Source: Clonostachys chloroleuca (Eukaryota > Ascomycota > Sordariomycetes > Hypocreales > Bionectriaceae). Taken from it: a DNA stretch of 64,000 nt. Shown one piece after another: positions 33,579 to 44,658 of the stretch; position 1 is the first letter of the stretch; each line of letters begins with the position of its first letter. The position numbers were made by a program, and so were the translations under genes. The stretch is taken from contig JBANAY010000003.1 in NCBI GenBank assembly GCA_037952775.1, forward strand, positions 36,208,001 to 36,272,000. Direction: 5' to 3'. The notes beneath the pieces are model-generated. The model ran no database searches and was not told the DNA's origin. It saw only the letters and a list, made by a program, of their open reading frames with translations.

Positions 33579-34979
33579 TCATGCCTTCGACTTGATCTCG
33601 TCTCTCATCTCGCTCTTGATCCTCGTGATTGTGCCTGCTCCTCCGTACACCATGCCAGTGTAAACCATGGCCACGCTGGCGCCGGCGTTGAGCACCTTGA
33701 GAGCCTGCTCGCCGTTGGTGATGCCGCCCGTGGCAAAGATGACCTTCTCCGCCTCGCCAGACTTGAGCGTCGCAGTCGACAGTGCGCTGTTGTACTTCTT
33801 GACGAGGTTCAAGGTGCGGCTGAACATGGCGGGACCAGAGAACCCACCCTCCTCCGTCAATGCCTTCTTGTCCTTGGAGGTGAGGTACGCGGGTCCCGTA
33901 GCAGGGAGGAGGCCATCCCTCCTCTTCGTCGTGTTGCCCACAATGATGCCGTCCACACCGCTGTCAAGCACTGCAGTGACGATGCCGCTGACCTGGCTCT
34001 CGTCGTCCTCGTCTGGCGACACCTTGACCATGACCTTGGGCCGCTGCTTGCGGTCCGTCTTGGCAGCCTCCTCGACGACCGCGCTCAGCAGCCGCGTCAA
34101 AGGTCCCGTGGCCTGCAGGTCCCGCAGCCCAGGCGTGTTGGGGCTGCTGACATTGACCACGAGGATGTCGGCGTAGCGCGCCAGCCTCCTGACGCAGTAT
34201 ACGTGGTCGTCCGCCACGGCCCTCTCGTCTGAGCCGTCCGTCTCCTTGTTCTTGGCGATCTGCACAGCCAGCAGCCGACCCTCGGCCAGACTCCCCGGGG
34301 GCACGCCCGCCTCGCCGTCCAGGACGTCCTGCTCGGTCACGCCCAGAGACTTGGCAAACCTCCTCAGCCTGTCCCTCAGACGCACCGACATATTGTCAGC
34401 CCCGCGTGAGTTGAGCCCGTAACGGTTGACCATGCCGTTCAGGGCCGTCACGCGGAAGACGCGAGGCTTCGGGTTCCCTTCCTGCGCAAGGGGCGTGCAG
34501 CCGCCGACCTCGACGATGCCGGCGCCGAGGCTGAAGAGAGGGTCGGGGACCTCTCCATCCTTGTCGAGGCCGGCCGAGATGCCAATGGGGTTGGAAATCT
34601 TGGTTCCGAAGACGGTGGCCTGCAGCTCGGGAGCGTCTTTCAGAGAGGCGTCTCGCTCGCGGGGGTGGAGGTTGAGGGGGTAGAGGAACTTGAGGGCAGC
34701 GGTGCCGACGTGGTGAGCGTCCTCGGCGTCGGGGAAGAAGAGGCGGATGGCGGGAGGGATGAGCCACTGGTGGAAAGACGCGCGGGTGTCGGTTGTGTAG
34801 AGGTAGGCGGCGTAGGCAGAGGCGGCGAGGGCGGTACTGTATAGAGCAATCTTGGCTCCGCCTAATTGGCTGCCCGACGACGATGATGAGGATGCGTAGC
34901 GGCGGGTGGGAATGGGTGATCGAGGGGCAGCGTTGCGTAGGCCCAGGGCCAGGCGCGGTCGAAGCAGAGCAGCCGACAT
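33579..34979 (-). CDS. DHODH: Dihydroorotate dehydrogenase (quinone), mitochondrial, class 2
   Basis: Intronless, 466 aa. It oxidises dihydroorotate to orotate in pyrimidine synthesis and passes electrons to ubiquinone at the inner mitochondrial membrane. The N terminus (MSAALLRPRLALGLRNAAPR) is an Arg-rich presequence followed by one hydrophobic segment (IALYSTALAASAYAAYLY), as expected for class 2. Core motifs: NPIGISAGLDKDGE, EVGGCTPLAQEGNPKPRVFR, NRYGLNSRGADN, VVNVSSPNTPGLRDLQ with the catalytic-base serine, KVSPDEDD, DGIIVGNTT, and the FMN-phosphate site FATGGITNGEQAL. Compared with the usual family an Asp/Glu/Lys-rich insert follows AVQIAKNKET. The gene corresponds to yeast-type ura genes only by function, as S. 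cerevisiae uses a class 1 enzyme. Confidence 0.96.
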   Translation of the reverse strand: MSAALLRPRLALGLRNAAPRSPIPTRRYASSSSSSGSQLGGAKIALYSTALAASAYAAYLYTTDTRASFHQWLIPPAIRLFFPDAEDAHHVGTAALKFLYPLNLHPRERDASLKDAPELQATVFGTKISNPIGISAGLDKDGEVPDPLFSLGAGIVEVGGCTPLAQEGNPKPRVFRVTALNGMVNRYGLNSRGADNMSVRLRDRLRRFAKSLGVTEQDVLDGEAGVPPGSLAEGRLLAVQIAKNKETDGSDERAVADDHVYCVRRLARYADILVVNVSSPNTPGLRDLQATGPLTRLLSAVVEEAAKTDRKQRPKVMVKVSPDEDDESQVSGIVTAVLDSGVDGIIVGNTTKRRDGLLPATGPAYLTSKDKKALTEEGGFSGPAMFSRTLNLVKKYNSALSTATLKSGEAEKVIFATGGITNGEQALKVLNAGASVAMVYTGMVYGGAGTITRIKSEMRDEIKSKA

Positions 34980-36063
34980 TGGGGGCTGTGATGGAGAGCT
35001 GATGGTCTAGTCGGAATGATTAGTCTCGTCCCCCAATGGCAGGCAGACAATGATTGCGATGCCCTTCGTCGGCAGGCTGATCAGGAAGCTGGGTTTGGTG
35101 ACAAGACGTTGATTCCTTCGATCCGGCAAAGTGCCTGACCGAAGTGGATCTCTCGGTACGGGTGCGGATGGTCTGTGCTTTTGCCCAAAGTCCATCGTCC
35201 CGGGTACAGCAACAGATCATCCCTACTGAGGATGATGATCGCCTACTAATTACATCACTTCAATATGACGTCGGTTGAGTTTACAAATTGTGTAAAATGT
35301 AAGGTTATTTAGAGTCATATCTCAGGTCATTAAATTACAAAAAAATTGGATACCCTTTCGGGTCTATATGTGTTCCCAAACCATCCCGCATCCTGTCGGA
35401 GAAGAGATTCGAAATTCATCCATCGTCCTTCAACTTTAGATCGAACTCGCCTGTAAGACGGCATAGATATCCTGATCAAAAAACCACGCCAAGCGGCCCG
35501 AGAACATAGAAAGTGGTGGTGGGGAGCGATATCACACGCTCATAAACGGGAACCAGTACGTAGTCTCGTCCTTCCATCCCATTTACCCTCCACCCAAGAG
35601 ATGCTATCATCGATATGATCAGCGGTTACTGTTGAATCAACAGTGATTAAGAGGCACTTTGTTATAGCCCCCCAGAAGCTCAGATGCCAGTTATGTTCTG
35701 AGAATCCATTACCAAAGATGGTTCGCCCAATCCAGCCAACGCCGAGTGGCGGCCACCTGAAAGAAGTAAAGTTCTCTTCCAGTTGCAGCAGTGGCTGCAA
35801 CCTGAATTATAAATCACCGCAATTAGTAATCTGCGAGCCGAAGAGAGTAAAGTTGCCGAAACCAAAGGGTCCTGATCCTTGATGACCTGGCAGGCAAGCA
35901 TAGCCGGCTCCGAAGGCTCATACTACCATGCCGAACCGGTTTAGTAAATAAACCGGACTCGGTCACCCCAGTCATCACACCTAGCGAGAGGAATCCATCG
36001 AGAATGATTCAGCTGAGAGAATAGTGTTGCAGCAAGAGTCGAAAATCACATCTCGTTAGACAA
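34980..36063. other. DHODH promoter and 3' flank of the CFEM-like gene
   Basis: About 1.1 kb. There are only short open frames without conserved features. No RNA gene or repeat was recognised. Confidence 0.6.
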
Positions 36064-36992
36064 TCAAGGCGGCAGCTCGTATGCGAGGCGAGGATCAGTA
36101 TAGTTGTCTCGGTCCTGGTAGTTCTGTCGCTGGTTGTACTGGGCCGTTTCCTTCTGAGGTGTCGCATTGCGAGGAGTGTGCTGCGGGCTATCCTGGAAGT
36201 GCGCATCTCGGACCGGGGTGCCGGTCGAAGTCGGGATTGTTGGAGTTGGAACAGGAGGGCTGTCGCCTGCGTATGCACGGGCAGGCCTCCATATTTGGGC
36301 ATCGACGCTCTGGGTGTTGGTTCTCTTTGTCACTACTGAATCCCTAGCCGACATGTGCTCGGGCCGGAGAGTCGACTGCTTGCTCATCGATCGCTTCGAG
36401 TGTTCCTGGAATTCCATGCCCTTTCTTCGTCGTCGCTCTCTGATGAAGAGGAATAATAAAATAAAGATGATAAGACCAGCGACACCGAGACCCACGCTCA
36501 TACCGATCATAGCTGTTTTAGAAAGACCAGAGTCGCTGCCGCTACTATTGTCACCGTGTAAGTTGCTGGAATCACCCTTAGATCAGGTTGAAATGGCATA
36601 CCTTGTCGAGTTAAGCGTGCCAGTTCCAGTCGGTAATGCAGCTGAGACCGACGAAGTGGATGTCGCTGATAGAGTGCCGTTGGCTGCAGCTTGCTGGTCG
36701 CAAATCAGATCCACGGTAGCCTTCATTCCTATCATTCAAAACAATCCGTCAGCATATATGGCCCCAACTGCGAGGAAGAGAGAGGCGTACTATTAAAGAG
36801 GTTCTCGGGGCAGGCGGATGGCTTCTCCTTGTAACAGGTTGTCAAACCATCCTTAATGCCCTGCTCGTTGTTGCCGGTACACCAACATGACTGCGTGCTG
36901 GAACAGTTGACGCTGGCCACAGCCTTGGAGAGACAAGACGTAATACACTCGGGGACATTATCGCCCTGGACGAAAGGATCGGCCGTGCTCAT
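36064..36992 (-). CDS. CFEM-like single-pass membrane protein
   Basis: Exons 36992..36791, 36728..36602, 36544..36064 (introns 62 and 57 nt), 269 aa. The N-terminal domain has eight cysteines: VPECITSC, VNC, SCWC, TTC, SAC, then LIC after the first intron. This is close to the fungal CFEM pattern. A Ser/Thr stalk (residues about 85-125) leads to one transmembrane helix, MIGMSVGLGVAGLIIFILL, followed by a basic stop-transfer RERRRRK and a 120-residue cytosolic tail rich in Pro, Gln and Thr. The chosen ATG gives no signal peptide. The same frame stays open upstream to 37304 and contains a hydrophobic stretch (LPLLIFLLISSTTR), so the true start may lie further 5' or in another exon. Function unknown; probably a surface sensor or haem-binding protein. 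Confidence 0.75.
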
Positions 36993-39900
36993 CTTGGTGA
37001 CGGTTGACTTGATGATCTCTTCAAGCCTAACAAATGTCTCCTGTGGATGAGCAAAAACAACCAAGCGAGCCAAGACGAAGAAAACCGTCTGGAACCAGCA
37101 GCGAGTGGTTGAGGAGATGAGAAGGAAGATGAGCAGTGGCAGCCTCACGTTACTTAGATGGAGACCACCGGAGAGAACCCAGGCCCATCCTCCATCAATA
37201 TCCACTCGCTTTCGGCGGTATGGGAGACACGCAGCATGGACCCAAGGCCCAGGATGATACCCCATAAGCAGCACCCTGCAAACTGCAACAACCCTCCACC
37301 TCACCTGCAGAGTGTGGCATCCTTGGACATGGATAGAGAGAGAGAATGGGAACTAGCACCATCCATGTGCGGGTAAGGTAGGCCAGAGAGAAAGAATGGT
37401 GAGATGGCAGTACGGAAGCGGCCGAACGTGAACCTGATGGAGTTAGACCGAAATGAAGAGGGCAGGGCCTTGGACGCGAGAAGGATCAGTTCCCTGTCCA
37501 ATCTAAGGCTGCTGAACTGAGGCTTTCGACATTGGATGGATCGTGCCAGGAACGTTGCACTTTCAGCGGGGAAGAACCGTCTGCGCAAGTCCCTGACGAA
37601 GCCGATGAGGTAGACCAGTTTAGCGGGCTCTAGACGCTTCAGGCATCGCTGCGACTGCTCTCCCACCTGTAGCTGCAGGCTCTTCGGTGGATATCAGCCT
37701 CTAAAGTCCCAGGCAACATACCCTCCACCTTCCACAATCCCTGCCCTGCCCACCAAGCCAAAGTTGATGCAGCACGCATCTGGCTCTATTCGCCTGTATG
37801 TGCTAGCGAGGATTACTCAGGCTTGGCGAGATTCACTATCACTGCAGGGAGCTAGGCAAAGGTTGCATTCAATAGCGTTAATATTGGCCATACTTCAGGT
37901 ACTGGCGGTCACCCAAAGCCTTGCCCGGCAGGCATCAGTCATGCGACCGGAGGAAAGATGGGATTTATTAATAATAGGTTAATCAGGCTGGGACAGTCTA
38001 GCTACGCCGTTGTTACAGACTGCGAACACAGACGATGCTGATCAGTAGATGAGTAAATACATGGCAGTGGCATACCACTCTCCACAGTACGACGGATATG
38101 AAGGGGGCTGAAAAGTCTACACTGTCACCCTGATCTATGCGCATCGTATTGCGAATTTTAGAGACAAATCCAGGATAGCAACCGGAATTCTCCCTCTGGG
38201 ATGATCCCCGCCAGCACGTGGAAACGACGGTCTGTCTCAATGTCAGCTTACTCGGCTCGCTGAACTTGCTGTGCTACCACGTAATCGGACTCTGATTGGG
38301 ACCTAGAAGTATTACTATTACGGGCTGATGGGCCTTCATGCAGGCCTCCGGCAAAAATAGCACAGGCTTGCCTTTAAGCATTTTAGGGCCCCCAAATCCC
38401 AGACTCAGTGGGGCTATGCGGCGCGAGTGCGCTGTGGACGCCTCAACAGCAGGGAGCCAGAGATAGATCCATGACGGTCAATCGATCGCGAAAACTGGCC
38501 CTCCCTCACTGTGAAGGCTAATAATAGAGGATCAAGCTATTTGACGGCAGCTAGGCAATTGAGCCAATTCTTCACAGCTATTGAGCTTGCGGACAAGCCA
38601 TTCCCAGACGACACTACTTATGCAAGTATCCAACCTCGTGCATCGTTGGCGGACTAGTTCGCAGCCAAGCCATCCCAGCCGCATGTTCTCGAGCGCTCTT
38701 TGAACTTTTGAGATCTCCCAGCATGCAGGAGCTTGGCAAAGGCGGGGTTCAGCTTCATGCGCTAATTCATCGCCAGAGTCTTCATGATCAGCTGTGTCTC
38801 GGTTCATCAATGATCCCTGTCTACTTCCGAGATCTCCCATTCACCTGGGTTATTTTCTCTGTCTGGAACGTCGTGCCTTCAAGGAGCCTTTCTCGATTAG
38901 TTTCTCTGAACCCTTCGAAATCTCTGATCTAATTAACCAGAATTCCCAAGCTAAGACTCTGAAACGAAGCGAATTGTAGGATCGCGACGGGACTTTCCAG
39001 ACCCCATAATTTGCACTTTGATGCCCCAAAAAGGGAATGCCAAATCGAGTTTGGAATTAAAAGGACACTGCGGTGCCTCTGGGACCATAAATCAATCACT
39101 TGGAAGTGGTTCCCTGCGTAGGATCCCTCAATGACAGAACCTCCAATGTTACCGATCCCACTTCGCCGCTGCAAGCTGTAGGGATTCAATAAATGTAGTG
39201 CGTGGCATAAGATCAGAGCCTGGATGGTTGATGAAGCTGAGCCAAATGGCTGAGAATAACGAAATGGCCGCTGCTTCATTGAGTGAGTGTTTCTATTTCG
39301 GATTGTGAGATACGCTGCATAGAACCCTCCATTGCTCACTGTAACATGGGCTATTACCTCACCCCGAGGTAGCGCTCGAGAGGCGCAGTCTGCATATTGA
39401 CAGGCCGAATACTACGAACCGCTCTATATATGTAAGTAGATATACGTTTGCTGTGTGTCTCACAAAAGTTCAATTAGGTCACCAGACGTCAGGATGGAGG
39501 AGCACGCATCCAGGTGAGGCACTCGGGTGGACAGACCAAATCTGGTCTCAGTAGGTATTGCGGAAGGATTTGGTCTGGATTGCCCTGGGAGCACATGCCA
39601 TGATGCTTGTAGGGTTACACAATAAAATGGGCAAGCAAGGTGCTTACTCCGCGGCAGAACTTTGGTGGATTCCACGCCCGTTCACACAAAGAGTAGAAGA
39701 AGTGCCTATCATCGAGGTACTCACTCATATTGGCGAGAGGCTTGCCATTCCTGGGAGCAATTGATATTTTAACCTAAAGTTTCAATAAACATCACGATCC
39801 TTTATGAGGAAGATGAGATGCGCAACCCGGTGGATTGCACTTGAAGTTTAGGGTAGGCCGAAGAACTGCAAGGAAGAGCGAGTGATGGGGATTGCGAATA

Positions 39901-41904
39901 TTGACTATGAACAGAGATGCATCCACTCACCTATGATGGATGAGTCGAATCCAATTATACTGGGGCTTTTCATCAAGGATTTAACAATCCAGTGAGAAAA
40001 GCAGTTAGAAGCAGGCAGGCGTAAGCTGATAGGAGCAAATACTCAGATTAGACTCTCATGTTATAGCAGGATCGAGTAGAAACTGGAATGTAGGGAAAAT
40101 GCTGTTCGCTTCAAGGTCTCAAGGATGTTGAGTGCATCGAACATGTCACCTCGCAACGGTATCCCATAACCGTACGTGGGCGGATCCGCTCTGATACCCA
40201 CGGTGATGGTTCTGCGAGCGGGATGTTGTACGCAGTTGGGGGTGGCTGAGTCTCATCGCTCTGCAATAGAAAAAATACTGCATTCAGTATGGCATGCATA
40301 GGCAGGCACACACTCGCCAGACTTGGTGATCATGAAGTAGGAGAGTTGTGGATCTGTAGGGTAAGTGGTTACCAAACGATGCAAGTGGCGCAAATCGGCG
40401 ACACCAGGTGCCAAATTTTTGAAGATAAAAGCCGTCGGTTATAGCTAGTTTTAAGCATATGGATGCTGCTTTTGAGAGATTTGGAATTGTTGAGCTCAAG
40501 TTGCTGCATGCAGGGAACAGGCAAGATTCGCTATGGAAAGGGGAGTAGGGCCCAGTAGATCCAAACGTGCACAGATGCCGTTGCCGTGGAGAAGTGATTT
40601 GTATGGGGCTCAACCTCCACCAATTCATCATCCATGAACTCGAATAAGAAGTCCTGGAGCCGTATTCGCATCATCGACCTAGTCATGAAGGATCCCCTAC
40701 TGGTTCTAATTGAATGCGTATACTGGCGTCATGGGAATTGTCACCCGGAACGCACTTGCCATCATGACATCCGCTAAACAAGTTTTGAGAGATGTCTTCA
40801 GGGTCGCATGTTGAGCAGTGACGTCGTTGTTCGCTGAGGTCATATCTCTGCCAGCCTAGCTGGGTAGCGGGGATGGCCGCGCCTCTTGCTCTATCAGAAA
40901 TGGATCTGCCGTTGCTTCTCCTTGTCGCGGTTACGAGCTAAATAGATGCTAGGGGCCAGTGCTAAGAGTTGCCTCATACCGGCAAGTCTGATATCAGCTC
41001 GTACCTCCCCAATCGGCCCAGCTTCGCTCAACGACAGGCATCGGGGACGGAGCAGACAACACCGAGGGAAATGACATCAATCAAATCAGCCCGAAAACAG
41101 CAATGAACTGAAGAGGATGGGACCATGTGTTGTCTGGGTATCTACAGATCATATGTGAATCTAATTAACCTTAATGCCTCGAACAGCTCGGAGGAAACCT
41201 TCGGAATGAGAATGCCCTGTGGGTGGGGGCCTGCAAGCGCAAACCTTCAGTGTTTGAGAGCTGGGCAACCAGCAGCTGAAAAGGCTACGAGGCCCACGTC
41301 TTGGGCCTGGACTCCCTAGCTGATGGTGGGCTCTGGGCCTGTGGCCGCTGGCCTAAGGGGCAGCTTCCAACAGGCCAACTGGGCATTAACCCATGGAACG
41401 CTGAGACTTGGAACAGAGGGTGGGCCGCCTTCAGTCCTTAACGGCGGCTGCTCTGCGGGAACCTCCCCACCCCGCTCCACCTTCCACCCACACACAGCTG
41501 TCTTCGATCTCGGTCGGGGCCTGCATGCCAAATCAAGCGCCTTGCGCCTCCTTTGCCGCTTCGTAACTCGTCTGTTAGAGCATGGGGCTGGTCTCCAATA
41601 GGTTGTTGGTGTGTAGGTGAAATATCGTCTCATCCCCAGACCACGCTAGCGCTTCTGGCTGGTTTTACTTCTTCTCTTGCGACATATCCTTATTTTGTTT
41701 TGTGTTCCTTTTCCTCATACTTTATTGCCGCCGACCTATGTCTCTGACCTCTTCCTACCGTCGCTAACAGGCCCGAACAGCTCCTCTCCCACATGTAACC
41801 GACCCCCCCACAATCCTCGATCACAGACCGCCGCTCCTCCTCCTCCCGCTTCACCCTTCTCGCCGTCACTGGCGACGAAGGCGAGGCTTTCTACGACCGT
41901 TACG
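36993..41904. other. Long gene-poor region (about 4.9 kb)
   Basis: No open frame above about 140 codons and none with conserved features, on either strand. The right part (41450-41904), pyrimidine-rich, is probably the leader of the NIPA-type gene. I found no tRNA, CRISPR-like array or clear transposon. It could hold non-coding transcripts or a fast-evolving split gene I cannot recognise. Confidence 0.5.
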
Positions 41905-43881
41905 ATGGATTTCGATCCTATGATGTTCGAGCGAGCCGGTATTTCGGTTGGCGACACCGCCGATCGGCCGGCTTCTCACAGGATTATTGGTATTAGTCTT
42001 GCAATTGGTTCCGGGTTCTTTATCGGTGTCTCTTTCGTCATGAAAAAGTTCGGTCTCTTGCGCGCCAACGAGAAGTACAATGAGGTTGCTGGAGAGGGAT
42101 ACGGATACCTCAAGAACGCCTGGTGGTGGGGTGGGATGACGCTCATGATCGTTGGAGAAATCTGCAACGTCGTCGCCTACGCCTTCACTGATGCCATCAT
42201 CGTCACTTCGCTTGGGGCTTTGACAGTCGTAATTGCTACCATCTTGTCGGCTATCTTCCTGAAAGAACGTCTGAGCTTGATTGGAAAGGTGTCGTGTTTC
42301 CTGTGCATTGTTGGATCGATTGTCATTGTCATGAATGCGCCGCATACGGGATCTGTCAAGGACATTCAGACTATGCAGAGCTACGTTATTCATCCTCTGT
42401 TCCTGTCGTACACAGGCGTGGTGATCGTTGGCTCCCTCATCACAGCTCTTTGGGCCGGTCCAAAATGGGGCAACAAAAACATGTTGGTGTACATCTCAGT
42501 TTGCAGTTGGGTTGGAGGGTTGAGCGTTGTCTCCATTCAGGGCCTGGGAGCTGCTGTTGTTGCATGGGCTGGAGGCAAACCTCAGTACAAGGAGTGGTTT
42601 ATGTGGGTTCTGCTTGTCTTTGTGATCGTCACCCTCCTTGTAGAGATTGTCTACCTCAACGTAAGTCATCCTGAGAGACTGTCATTATTGGTCAATCGAA
42701 GGACGAGAACCGAAGTTGATACTGACTGCTCGAAACAGAAAGCTCTCAACATCTACAATGCTGCGATGGTTACACCAACCTACTATGTTTACTTCACGAC
42801 CACGACCATTGTCACCTCGGCGATTCTTTTCAGGGGTTTCCAGGGTACAGCAGCCCAGATCGTCACCTTCGTCCTTGGGTTTCTCACGATTTGTTCCGGA
42901 GTTGTACTGCTACAGCTTTCCAAGGCTGCCAAGGACGTCCCCGATGCAGCTATTTTCAAAGGCGACCTTGATCAGATCCAGACGATTGCTGAGCAGGAAC
43001 AACCAGAATCTGAACCCAAGGCTGACGCTATCCGTGGCGCTGCAGCCATTGTTCGACGCATTTCCAGTGCTAGGCTAAAGATGGAATCGCAAGAGCTGAA
43101 GCGCCTCCACGAGGAAAAGATGATGGACCAGATGCAACCTATCAACGAAAATGGACAGCCAATGCAAGAGTTCGAATGGGATGGTTTGAGGCGCCGGAAG
43201 ACTTTGAGATCAGGTACCGTCAACTCTCGTAATGCCCCTTCATTCACAGTGTCGCCGCCTCCGTCATCTGCTGGGTTCCCGGCGAGCCCTCACCCCCCGC
43301 TGGGTATGTCACGTTTTCCAGATCATTACGACGAGTCGGATCACCACGACGACAGCGATAGAGGCAGCATTTTCTCCTCAATTGCAGGTACGATCACGGG
43401 CCGCCACCGTGCGCGCACGCGCTCAACCCTCCCCACGTACGAGGAAGAAGTCCTCGCCGCCAAGGATCCGCAACTTACGAAGCCCGTGCCACTGGCCGAG
43501 ATAAACCCTGCACGACGAAATTCATATAGTGATGATGATAATGATGATGATCAACGTTCCCCTCCTCGGAAGATCCGCTTCAACCAGGAAACGTCCTATG
43601 GTGGTGGCGGCCCTGGATACGATCGAGACGAAGGTGGCCCGAGCCTGCACCCTCCTTCGCCTCCTCCACACACCAGCCAGCGCAGCTTGTCTTTTAGGGG
43701 AGTCTTCCATCGTTCTGATCATAGTGAAGAGGAACGGCTTGGGTTAGTTAAAGGTGATAGAAATAGTAGGGCTCAAGCTGATGATTATGATGACGATTCA
43801 GACCGCGACCGAAATAATGGTCGCGGATATGACTCTCCCGACGACGACGACAAGCGGCGCAGCCAAGGGATGTTTCTCTAG
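41905..43881 (+). CDS. NIPA/DUF803-type magnesium transporter
   Basis: Exons 41905..42660 and 42739..43881, 632 aa. The first 320 residues form about nine membrane segments with the NIPA signature: IIGISLAIGSGFFIGVSFVMKK, WWGGMTLMIVGEICNVVAY, SLGALTVVIATILSAIFLKERL, and KALNIYNAAMVTPTYYVYFT directly after the intron. Family members carry Mg2+ and other divalent cations across endosomal or plasma membranes. The C-terminal 300 residues are polar, with Asp/His/Ser-rich and Pro-rich tracts, and are probably cytosolic. The ATG at 41905 is chosen because the preceding open frame (from 41677) is pyrimidine-rich leader. The 78 nt intron (GTAAGT...AACAG) is a multiple of three and contains no stop. 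Confidence 0.92.
   Translation: MDFDPMMFERAGISVGDTADRPASHRIIGISLAIGSGFFIGVSFVMKKFGLLRANEKYNEVAGEGYGYLKNAWWWGGMTLMIVGEICNVVAYAFTDAIIVTSLGALTVVIATILSAIFLKERLSLIGKVSCFLCIVGSIVIVMNAPHTGSVKDIQTMQSYVIHPLFLSYTGVVIVGSLITALWAGPKWGNKNMLVYISVCSWVGGLSVVSIQGLGAAVVAWAGGKPQYKEWFMWVLLVFVIVTLLVEIVYLNVSHPERLSLLVNRRTRTEVDTDCSKQKALNIYNAAMVTPTYYVYFTTTTIVTSAILFRGFQGTAAQIVTFVLGFLTICSGVVLLQLSKAAKDVPDAAIFKGDLDQIQTIAEQEQPESEPKADAIRGAAAIVRRISSARLKMESQELKRLHEEKMMDQMQPINENGQPMQEFEWDGLRRRKTLRSGTVNSRNAPSFTVSPPPSSAGFPASPHPPLGMSRFPDHYDESDHHDDSDRGSIFSSIAGTITGRHRARTRSTLPTYEEEVLAAKDPQLTKPVPLAEINPARRNSYSDDDNDDDQRSPPRKIRFNQETSYGGGGPGYDRDEGGPSLHPPSPPPHTSQRSLSFRGVFHRSDHSEEERLGLVKGDRNSRAQADDYDDDSDRDRNNGRGYDSPDDDDKRRSQGMFL
42661..42738 (+). 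other. In-frame, stop-free 78-base intron of the NIPA-type gene
   Basis: The donor GTAAGT and acceptor AACAG bound 26 codons that read through in frame. Splicing joins IVYLN to KALNIYNAA, matching the family. Retention would insert 26 polar residues between two membrane segments. Confidence 0.75.
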
Positions 43882-44658
43882 AATGGCGTTACGATCGATT
43901 TCCTTCATGTTCCGTACATTGTGTCCAAGGAGGTTATGCAGAGCGTTACCTCCTATTGTTTAGTTCTTGTTTTGCATAGCAGGCGTTTTCTTTGGAAAGA
44001 GATCGGTTTTCTGTGGGGTTCCGAGGCAAACGAACTTTTTGGAGTATCATCGTCTTTTGGGGAGGAAAATCTAGAGAGGGGGATCACCTGAACCTCGGGG
44101 TCATTCGGCAAGAAACGACGAGACAGCTTGGTATTGGCGTGTGCTTTGACACATATTTTGTTGGTTGGGAGAGCTGGAAGAGTCATGTATATAGAAACTG
44201 AGTATACGACAAATCAATGTTAAAAGAGACGAAAGTCACGATTCTTTTCCACTACTTTTGCCAAGTCACAAGTTCCCGCGAGACAAATATGCACTTTCAA
44301 GTGTTGCTGCTTTTGCTTCTTGGAAGGGAAACACCCCCAAGCTCTTTATTCTGAAACGAAAGAAATTCTCTAGAAATTCTGCCTTTAACACTTAACATGC
44401 TCGCTAGCAATCGGTCATCGTCTAGATTCTAGACACCTTATTGAATTCTATCACGGGAGGGGGAATTCTCGCTCGTTTAACCCGCTTAACCAACGCCGAA
44501 TATGCATGTCGTTGAATCCTCTCCAAAATTGATGAAGAGCCATTAGAAAGATGAGTCAAGAAAAATCAGATATACAGAAAAAAGGCCGTCATTGTTCAAG
44601 TTCGTCGGTCGCACGGCGAGTATCCAGACAAAGGGTTCGAAGGAGAACGGCGCTCTTT
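43882..44658. other. Convergent 3' flanks of the NIPA-type and CHIP-like genes
   Basis: About 780 bases between two gene ends. No conserved open frame or RNA gene was recognised. Confidence 0.6.

Noticed and set aside
38532..39339. 100-136-codon minus-strand frames in the gene-poor region
   Set aside because: Composition is random-like, there are no motifs, and nothing continues across plausible introns. They are left unannotated.
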